From assembly GCF_000002865.3 (NCBI RefSeq), contig NW_001865068.1, forward strand, positions 349,413-378,744: a stretch of DNA of 29,332 nucleotides. Reading direction: 5' to 3'. This document shows positions 19,695 to 29,332 of this stretch, piece after piece; position 1 is the stretch's first letter, and every line of letters starts with the position of its first letter. Below the pieces are notes generated by a model. It saw only the letters and a program-made list of their open reading frames with translations, searched no databases and was not told where the DNA came from. The stretch is from Monosiga brevicollis MX1. Lineage: Eukaryota > Opisthokonta > Choanoflagellata > Craspedida > Salpingoecidae. The translations under genes and the position numbers were made by a program.

Positions 19695-22600
19695 TTACAT
19701 GCTGGCCAGCACGGCGCCGATATCACGGATGGTGGGAGAGTTGGCGCGTGCTTTAACAGCGAATCCCTCCAGGGATTTGGTGGCCTCTTTAAACGTGGGC
19801 CGCACCGCAGGGTCCTGTCAAACAAACGAGGCGGTCGAGAAGTCGTGAGGTTTTACATTAACCGCGGCGCTGACTATCTCCCTCCATCATTCGCAAGCGA
19901 TACTCACGTCTTGCCAACAAGATTCGGCGAGGGCAAAAAAGTCATCCTGCATGCCGTCTTCGGGCTTTGCAAGGCGATTGCCGTCCAGAATGTGCTTACT
20001 GACATCACGATTCTTGACGCCGGCATATGGCAGTGCACCATAGGCGGCGATCTCGTGCAGCGTCACACCAAAAGCCTGCATTTATGCAACATCAAAGTGG
20101 ACGTGTGAGCGAGTGATTGCCAACTGGGCTTTGTTGAGCTCGCAACGCACTTACCCAGACATCCGACTTTTCCGAAAAAACCTGTAGCGAGGCAATGTGT
20201 GCAAGAAAAAGTTCGTGCCAGGTCGTGATTTGATGCGCTTCGGCATTAGCGGTATAGCGAGGCGTCTACATGCGTACCTTGGTCTTCATGGCCTCAATGG
20301 CCATCCATCGAATGGGCAATTTGGCCGTTTTGCGAAGCGTGTAGGTGTCCTTTCCGGGATCATAACGACGAGTGCTGGAGGACGCGCAAAGGGCACAAGA
20401 AGATTGAACACACGGAAAAAGCCCAAAATTTCAAGGTGAGCTGCGTACAATGAGCTGGTGTGCTTGAGTACAAGTCCAGCGACAGGCGCAGAAGTACAAA
20501 GCATCTACGCACAGGCCGAAATCAGCCACTTTGCAGCGGTTGCCCTCGCTGATGAGCACGCTGCAACGAAGGAGAACAACAGGTGAGACAAGATACCTGA
20601 CTGTTTGCAACAAACAGGGGGAAAAGAAAATCAAAGTAGGGCGTACTTTCGGGCAGCCAAATCCATGTGAACATAGCGCTGCTGTGCGATAAATGCCATG
20701 CCACGGGAAATTTGCACGGCAAAGGCCAACTGCTCGAGGTAGGCCAGGCGGAGAGACTTCTCCTTGCAAGTTTTGAGGACTTCGCGCAAATCACCATACT
20801 ATGGGCGCGTTGCCGCAAAGGGAAGGTAAGAACACCCGCTGATAGAGGTTGAGCCCAAGCTCTGAAACAAAAAAAAGGGGCACAGTGATCTGACGCACCT
20901 TCATAAACTCAATGACACAAAGCCATGGCCGCTGTTGCATGCTAACACCAAGAAGCTGCACAAGGCAATTATGGCGCAGGGCAAGCATAACCTCGCTCTC
21001 CGCCGTGAACTCGGCTGTATTGACACATCGGCAAAAGGATGAGGCGTGGGTGAGCGGAGGCCTACGCATCAACAATTGGCTCAACGGCAAACCCGTGCCT
21101 CTGCTGAACGCACCAATGTCTTCAGCTGAGGCTCCCTGGCGCACTGTTTTGACGGCAACCTGGTTGCCCTTGTATTTGGCCAAGTAGACTTGACCGAATT
21201 GACCAGCGCCAATGGGCTTGCCAGCAATGAGGTCTGAGCGGTGCAGTTGGTGCTCGAAGAGGGGACCGCGCACCGTCTCACGCTCGTTGCTGACGGGTGC
21301 AAACGGATTGCCGGCGCGGGCTTGGCATGCCTTGAAGGCTTGGCCAATGACGGCGGTGATGTCATGAGCATTGAACGTCTCGTAGAGATGACATGTGATG
21401 CGCTTAAGGCGGGTGTCCTTGTTGATAAAGGCAAAGACCTCCTTTTTGGACCCCGCAGTGGTGCAAAAGCTAATATCGCTGATTAGAATGGAGGTGATGA
21501 CTTCCTGTAGGCAGGGGCAAAGGCATTCCAAAGCATCTTGTGTCAGAAGCGCTGCATGTTTGAGCATGGCGGCAAACAGGGGTCCGTGTGGCGACTTACG
21601 CCGGTTAAACCTTCGATGGTGCGAACACCTTCCTCTGAGATGGTCAATACGACACCTTCGGCATACTTGTTCATGGACTATTGACACGAGCCAGATCGAG
21701 TCAGTCAGCACGGCCAGGTCATCGACTGCGTGACCAAAGTGAAAGTTTACTCACGCGAGCCACGTGGAGCGCGTGATCAACGACTGGCTTGCCCTTGAGC
21801 TCGGGCACAGGCACGCTGCCGATGTACTTGGCATCATAAACACCCAGAGCTATGCGACGCCCGATCCGACCGCCAGATGATGCCATGGACGGAAAACGAG
21901 CAAATGAGAGCAGAGCTATCACGCCATCCCACAGAACAAGGGGGATGCATGCGATTGCGTCATGATCGGGGAAGATGTGATGAATAGGTCAACTAACCGT
22001 TGGATTGGGCGCCCATGCCAACGACCACCCCGAGCTCTTGCATGACATCCTGGTTGCCCTGGGATTCTTCGAGGGCTTGCCGGGCAGCCGCGAACGCAGT
22101 CGCAATCATTTCAAGAATCTCGGCACCCTTGGAACGACGACTTTGAAAAGCATGGCAATACTTGAGGCCCAAACGCGCATCGTTGGTAATCACAAGCATC
22201 ATTTTGCTGTCTTTGGGGTGAACAGCGGTGAAAGAAATCTCCATGACGGGTATAGACTTGATCACGTTCTAAAAAGCACGAGAAGGGACAGGACACGAGA
22301 GTTTTGTGACTTGCAAGCGCCAGTGAACCAGCAACCACGAGGAGGAACATACGTCTGATTTGTTCTCAATCACATCCACCTTGGTGCTCATGATCAAGAG
22401 GTCGACGGGACGAGCTTCTGAATTGAGGGTCTGATGCCCAGAGCCAAATGTCAGGCAATGAATCGAGCATGAAATGTCTTTGCAAAGGATCAAAGAAGCA
22501 AAAGGAGCAATGAAGAAGGATGCACACCTTGATACGCTGGTAAGCGTCGAGGGCAACCTCGTTGCCGCGGGGCTCGTTGACGGCAACGGAGCCCAGATAG

Positions 22601-23661
22601 CGAGCTTCGTAGGTACCAAGAGCCACTGCGAGCGATCAACCATCGTTTGACAGTGAGGGGTGGGTGCTTGTGGAAGGAGAAACTGTGATCATGAGAGGAA
22701 ACAGACCGGCTTTCATTGATTTGCGCTCTTCGCGCTTGATGGCCGCCGCTTTGGCCAGGGCTTTCTTCTTTGAGCCGGCTCGACCCGGTCTTTTGCTGTC
22801 CAACTGTTTGCTGTAAAGCATAAATGCTTCATTGAGGGCTTCTGGGATGCGATCAACTTGCTTCTTGACCTATCAGAACATGATCCAAAGGGGGAAGACG
22901 ATATTAAGTTTTGCGCTGCCGGACAGAGAAGCGATTGTGACCTGATGCAGCGAGGGCCAACCTGGAAGGCATGGCACATGTACAGATTGATATCTGGCTC
23001 ATAGGTCACGTAGGCAAAGAGCTATCGTTGGGGGGGCAGCCGGAGCCAGGTCAGATTCCGGTCGGCGGTAAGGCAGGGGGGCTACATCATCTCGAGAGAA
23101 GTGTGATGACGGAAGCGCCAAACCTTCTTGTCTTCGGGGTCGATCGAGACAAACGAGACGTTGCCAATAGAGGCTGATTTGATAGCCTCCTGGTGGTGTT
23201 GATCATGTTTGGCAGACGAAAAAAAAACAAAAAACACGCGCGTTGTTGAAACCAAGAAGAGTTGGTGAGACCACGCATGTTTGGGCACCGGCTGTGGAAA
23301 GGAGCAGCACCGCCGAACGTACGCCGCTTTTGCCCTCCAGTACAAAGACACCACGCTCTGTGACAACGAGCTGGACGCGACGCAGAGCATGTTTCATGGC
23401 CTATAGACAGCACACCATCAAACGTTTAGGCGGGAGCGGGGGCATGTGATTGGGGTGGCGCCGCGAGCGCGTGTTGGGGCGACGTACTTTGATGCGAAGA
23501 ATGGCATCGGCGCAAACGTCGCTACCCTCGGGATGCTTGACGCTGACCGACCCCATGTAGGCAGCGGCAAAGTTACCAAGCTCGATCCCGCCGGCAGCCC
23601 CCATGCTGATATCTAAATCATCTTCATCGGCTGACGGTGGGGTCGCTGGTGGAGCCGCCAT
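19695..23661 (-). CDS. Cytoplasmic tyrosine kinase with three PTB domains (kinase B)
   Basis: Eighteen exons in coding order: 23661-23488, 23400-23323, 23189-23124, 23021-22962, 22869-22707, 22625-22528, 22430-22353, 22268-21998, 21849-21755, 21677-21600, 21504-21114, 21014-20899, 20798-20647, 20560-20513, 20374-20278, 20181-20155, 20075-19908, 19814-19695; 759 residues. PTB1 (about 25-155, AAAYMGSVSV), a basic linker (SKKKALAKAAAIKREERK), PTB2 (about 181-320, EARYLGSVAV), PTB3 (about 330-445, DAKYIGSVPV), a linker with GNPFAP, then the kinase domain (about 480-740). Kinase features: GAGQFGQVY, VAVK near 500, AESEVML helix C, VHMDLAARN split by an intron, ADFGL, activation-loop Tyr in GKDTYTL, PIRWMAIEAM and FSEKSDVW. 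Catalytic Lys, Glu and both Asp residues are present, so it should be active, but it has Met before the catalytic Asp as in kinase A. The N-terminus MAAPPATPPS lacks a myristoylation signal. The tail has IRDIGAVLAS. The exon 9 acceptor (weak pyrimidine tract) is the least certain junction; an ATG at 21884 could give a short PTB3-kinase form. Confidence 0.93.
20155..20181 (-). other. 27-base in-frame microexon of kinase B (VFSEKSDVW)
   Basis: This nine-codon exon (phase 0 at both ends) is flanked by a CTACAG acceptor and a GTAAGT donor. It encodes the start of kinase helix F, including the invariant Asp of SDVW. In kinase A the matching residues, IFSEKSDVW, lie inside a large exon that ends at the same residue. 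Confidence 0.88.
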
Positions 23662-24674
<1,013 letters not shown>

Positions 24675-26514
24675 ATGATGATGATGATGCGGATGGCGGC
24701 GCAGCGACTGCAGCGACTGCAGCTGCTTGGGTTGGCGAAGCGGCAGGCAAACGTCGCTGGAATGCGGGCGATGAGCACTGTATCGCTCTCGAGCCATGGG
24801 TTTCAGTATGTGACTGAGAGTGAGGTGCAGCAAGTGTTGACGTACGACGCCCTGATCCCCACCATGGCCCAAGCTCTGCATGCCTTTGCCATGACGGACG
24901 CGGTGCAGCAGGTACGCCACGATGCAAAGCGGCAAAGCAAACATTGGAAAGGCTCAGGCTCAGGCTGATAGCCCAGCCCCACCCCCGTGCTCCGCTTTGG
25001 CCGTTCTTCTGCCTCACCTCGTCTTGTGCAGCCCACCCGGCAAGCCTTGATTCTACCAGACAATAACGGCTTTATTGGATCCATGCCGGCATTTGCGTAC
25101 GTTGCCCCCAAAAGTCCCGCCTTTGCCTGGCGTTGGAGCTTCTGTTCAATGACCGGCTTGGTCTTGTGCCTGATGTTTGCGCGCCTGAACTGCTGTTCAA
25201 TAGTCCCGCCAGTGGTGCCGGCCTCAAGATTGTCTCCTTCTTCCCAGAAAATGCCGCCCGCAGCCTGCGCACTCACATGGCTCATATTTTGATGTTCGTT
25301 CATTCCCTCTTTGACTGCATCATCGACTGCGCGGCAGTTCTGCCAGATGGACCACCGCTTGGCAACGCTGGGCGACAATTGCCCCTGCTCCTGACCCCTT
25401 TGGCCTTGTTGTTAGGTATGATACAGAGACCGGCGCCTTAACCGCCATGCTCGAGGGCGAAGAAATTACAGCCATGCGCACAGCTGCTTGCTCTGCCGTC
25501 TCGGCTCAGCTTCTGGCTCCACTAAAAGCACGCAAAGCCGCCATCATTGGCACTGGTGTCCAAGCTCAAACTCACATCCAAGCCTTGTGCACCGCGCTCA
25601 ATCTTCAAGACGTGTGCATCCATGGCCGCTCCCGAACCAAAGCCAACGTCCGTATCCACCCCACACCATATCATCAAAAAATAATGCATGCCTGGCGTGC
25701 GTTTGACTCCCGCCTGCCAGACTGTTCACGTCCACAATGACTGGGTGCATTGCGCATTGCTGCAGGCACTAGCCTGCCTTCTCGACTCCCGCTTTCCTGT
25801 CCGCGCAACAGACACGCTGGAAGAAGCCCTAGATCAAGCAGATGTCGTGGTCACCGTCACTTCTTCACCAAGTCAGTCAAGCATCAGCCCACAATTGCAG
25901 GCCCTACGCCTCCAAGCCCACTGGTCATCTCGATGAACACAGCCAGCCAACGCTCTGTCCCTGTCTTGTGCTTCGTCTTGCTTCAACAGCCCCGGTTCTA
26001 GGCTCCCAAAACCTGAAAGCAGATGCACACGTCATTAGCGTCGGGGCCTGTCGTCCTGATTGGTGTGAGGTGTGTACACACGCATCATAGCGCCGCACCT
26101 ACCTGCCCGGCCCTTGCCCTGTCCCTACCGTGCTTGCTCTTTCCACAGTTCATTTGAATTGGGCCAGGTGGAACGTGAGGTCGTCTTGGAACGTCAGGTC
26201 TTTGTTGATAGCCAAGATGGCGCTTGGAAGGAAGCCGGTGACATTATCCAATATCAACCCGCGGTTCGTGATTCTCGCCTCGTCGCTTTGCGTGTGTGCC
26301 CCGTGCCCTACATGATTTCGATTCTCCCTTTCGTTTTGTGTTCTCATGCGACATTTGCCAGGTGACCCGAGAGCTGGGCGAGCTTGTGGGTACGGATACC
26401 AGCGCATTGCGCAGTGAACCGACTTTTTTCAAGTCTCTCGGCATGGGCATTGAAGATGTGTACGCAGCACGCCTCGTGCTCGACATGCTAGCCCAAGAAC
26501 AACAGTCGCCATAG
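24675..26514 (+). CDS. CRYM: Mu-crystallin / ketimine reductase (ornithine cyclodeaminase family)
   Basis: Mu-crystallin reduces cyclic ketimines with NAD(P)H and, in vertebrates, binds thyroid hormone. Exons are 24675-24911, 25032-25096, 25204-25293, 25416-25647, 25766-25871, 25990-26069, 26168-26263 and 26362-26514, giving 352 residues. Family landmarks are FIGSMPAFA, YDTETGALTAMLEGEEITA, RTAACSAVSAQLL, the Rossmann motif AAIIGTGVQAQTH (Gly176/Gly178), ATDTLEEALDQADVVVTVTSS, ISVGACRPDW, VFVDSQDGAWKEAGDI and FFKSLGMGIEDVYAARL. I chose splice sites so that segment lengths equal those of human CRYM, for example 22 residues from RPDW to VDSQ. Two starts are possible. ATG 24771 (MSTVSLSS) gives a normal 320-residue protein. 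ATG 24675, first of five tandem ATG codons, adds 32 residues rich in Arg/Leu/Ala and free of acidic residues, like a mitochondrial leader. I list the longer form. Confidence 0.93.
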
Positions 26515-26778
26515 TGCCATCTCGCACGTGCACTTGCATTTATATCATACTGAGTGGTATGAACTCTGAATAATTAGACCCGGTGTCTGACACGCGTTCG
26601 TCCTTAAAGAGTGACAAGTCATCGCTCCAGCTGGCAAGGTTTTAGTGCTCGGACATGCATTCGCCTCAAAGACCCGTTGCATTGAATAATGATAAAATTT
26701 TCAAGAGCGCACATGTCGCCACCTGCAAGCCAATCGTGATGAAGAGGCACTTGCTCCTCATGTCTAAGACGGCGCCTG
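26515..26778. other. Convergent 3' region between CRYM and the SAM-PH gene
   Basis: This is a compact 264-base gap between facing stop codons, AT-richer than the flanks. It has AATAATTAG near 26569 and AATAATGATAAAA near 26687, but no clear AATAAA. Nothing coding is seen. Confidence 0.5.
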
Positions 26779-28674
26779 CTACTCAACATCATCAAGAAAG
26801 TGAAACTTGGAGCGAACGTTGGCCATGTATGTGGTGTTCATGAGGGCATTCTTTTGCCGAGCTGCCGAGGCATCGTCTTTCAGGGTCGCGGGCCGTGTCA
26901 GCTCAGCCAGGTCGGGAGCTCCGTATCGATCTCCACCAGTTTCATCGCCTGAAGCGGGCGTGGCTACAGTGCCTGCACTTGGTGGCGCTGCGCCTTCCCC
27001 GCTTGGGCTGGCGGGCAGATTGGAGGCGGTGATATCTTTGGACGCATTTAAGCGACCCACCTCATCCACCAGGCTAAGGTCCAAGCTAGCAACGGCCATG
27101 GTCCCTCGTTGAAGAGCTACCACCCAACTGGTTTAAGCAAGGCCAGGCCCGATTCATGAGAGGGGACATTGGGTGCCGTGAGCTGCCACGCAAACATTCA
27201 ACCAGACAACGTTGCCCACCCGGGCAAATCAGTCACTTACGCTTGCGCAGCCTTGTGATCATGTTGGGTAGCCAAGACGACGGGATGCAAGGCCCCCGCA
27301 TCACCCTTGACCTCAACCTCAAATTCATTGTTCTTGCGCGTGGGCTTGACTTTGGACAAACCCTATCAGGACAAGTCGATAAAGCCAAGGTGATGCACGG
27401 CTCGGGACAAGAGAGAACAAACATATCATTGACAGGGAGGAGTCAAAGGGAAGACAAGGCAACAGGACAGGGCAAGAGGAACAATTGAATTCAACGTCCA
27501 GGCGATGTTGCCGAGGGAGCAGGTTTGTGCGAATCAAGTTGCACCCGGACACACCGTCAACGTCAAGGCTTCGGCAAAGCTTTGACCCTCAAACCGCTCC
27601 AAGCGCAACCCCATGGCGCCTGGAGCAATGCGAAGCATAAAATAATCATAGCGTGGCTTGCGCATCAAACCAGGGCGCACCCGGTCCAAGAAGCCGTCCG
27701 CCAGAATATACCACTGACTCGTCTCCGGAGCCGTCTGCACCAAGCTCGCCATGTCATGAAGTGGGCGGCGAGAGAGCATCAAAGCTTGCACCCCAGTGTC
27801 ACCGGGTGCAGTATCGGTTGCTCCTTCGGGTGAAGCCTCGGGTTCAGCAGCCACCACGGTGCTGCGCAAGTTGGAATCCAGCATCTGATCAAACTCGCTC
27901 CGAGACATTGTCTTTCGTGGTGCAACCTGCATCATACCCAAAAGAAGAGAGCGCGCAGATTAGTGTTTTATGGGCAACATTGATAGCCAGTCGGACATGA
28001 TCAACATGAGAGCAAATGAGGACAGTGCCACGCTGAACAATATGGCACCATCTACAGATATGTAAGGTCACAACGCCACGTACCGGCATGCCTGATTGGC
28101 GCCGTCCAGCAACGAGATCGGCTGCAGCATCGGGTAGCATGGAGGTGCCGCGCGTTCGTCGCAAACCAACGTCTGCCGCTGTGTTTTGGCGCTCTCGGCC
28201 ACTTGTATTATCGTTTACGTTTGCGGCAATTTCTGCAACACCCGGATCTTGGTGCGAGTGCGTCGAGGTTGGATTAGGTTCTACGGCGATTGGGGCTGCA
28301 TTGGATAATGATGTTTCGTCGTCGCCTTTGTCAGGTTCGGATGCTGGCTTGGAGGCAAGTGATGCAGATGAGTTATCGGCGTTTGGGTGACTGTCGGTGG
28401 ACGCTGGGGCCTGGATGGGAGGAGTCTCGCGGTGACGCTGTTGCAACGGGCCGAGATGCTTTCGAATGAGGTGCTTGTGACCGAGGGAAGTAATGCTGAG
28501 CTGCGTGAAGAGGTCGTCCAGCTCTGTCTCCAACAGGGTTTGGCCATCAATCTGCATGGCACGCATGGTGTCGTAGTAGGCCTCAAAGCTGCTGGGCAGT
28601 GCATCGAAGAAGGCAATGCAACCCTCGGTGTCTGTTGCTGCGACCAGGCTCGCGGAATCGGAGGCGTGCGTCAT
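26779..28674 (-). CDS. SAM-domain and PH-domain protein
   Basis: Exons in coding order are 28674-28084, 27926-27555, 27362-27241 and 27127-26779, giving 477 residues. Residues about 17-80 form a SAM domain: CIAFFDALPSSFEAYYDTM, IDGQTLLETELDDLFTQLSI, then GHKHLIRKHLGPL. A Ser/Thr/Asp-rich linker follows (about 85-260). Residues about 265-372 look like a PH domain: WYILADGFLDRV, RKPRYDYFMLRI, VKPTRKNNEFEVEVKG and LATQHDHKAAQ, closing with the C-terminal helix AWVVALQRG. Its Trp, the hallmark of PH domains, is joined exactly across intron 3. The acidic/Pro-rich tail is probably disordered. SAM domains oligomerise and PH domains bind phosphoinositides or proteins, so an adaptor or scaffold at membranes is likely. 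I know no named family with this exact pairing that it clearly belongs to. The start is the first ATG before the SAM domain. Confidence 0.9.

Positions 28675-29332
<658 letters not shown>

Overview
The window looks like nuclear DNA from an intron-rich, gene-dense unicellular relative of animals, most likely a choanoflagellate close to Monosiga brevicollis. The evidence is compact spliced genes with short GT-AG introns (about 50-250 bases), moderately high GC, opisthokont housekeeping genes, and two cytoplasmic tyrosine kinases that each carry three PTB domains, a kind of architecture typical of choanoflagellates. I built the gene models by hand from reading frame, splice signals and family resemblance. 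For every internal junction, the exon lengths and phases add up without a stop.

Nine protein genes lie on strictly alternating strands. They are NOB1 (-, cut by the left edge), PSMB4 (+, 6 exons), HCCS (-, 6 exons), a GON4L/YARP-like nuclear protein (+, 7 exons), PTB-tyrosine kinase A (-, 7 exons), an unrecognised coiled-coil protein (+, 3 exons), PTB-tyrosine kinase B (-, 18 exons), CRYM/mu-crystallin (+, 8 exons) and a SAM-PH protein (-, 4 exons). All five divergent (promoter-side) gaps hold a microsatellite: CA, CT, GA/CTG, CT and GT. The four convergent (3'-side) gaps hold no long one.

The left third is housekeeping: pre-rRNA/proteasome biogenesis, the proteasome core, and mitochondrial cytochrome c assembly. 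The centre is the most unusual part. Two paralogous kinases with PTB-PTB-PTB-kinase layout face the same way and flank a coiled-coil gene. Both have His-Met-Asp instead of His-Arg-Asp in the catalytic loop, an NPF motif in the PTB-kinase linker, and a shared RDIGA tail. Kinase A starts with a likely N-myristoylation signal and kinase B does not. In kinase B each PTB repeat is encoded by the same exon module with a middle exon of exactly 78 bases. A 27-base in-frame microexon encodes the alpha-F aspartate region of the kinase fold. To the right lie a mu-crystallin with a possible mitochondrial leader and a SAM-PH adaptor-like protein.

I see no tRNA, rRNA, transposon or CRISPR array. Organism and family names rest on recognition from the sequence alone.
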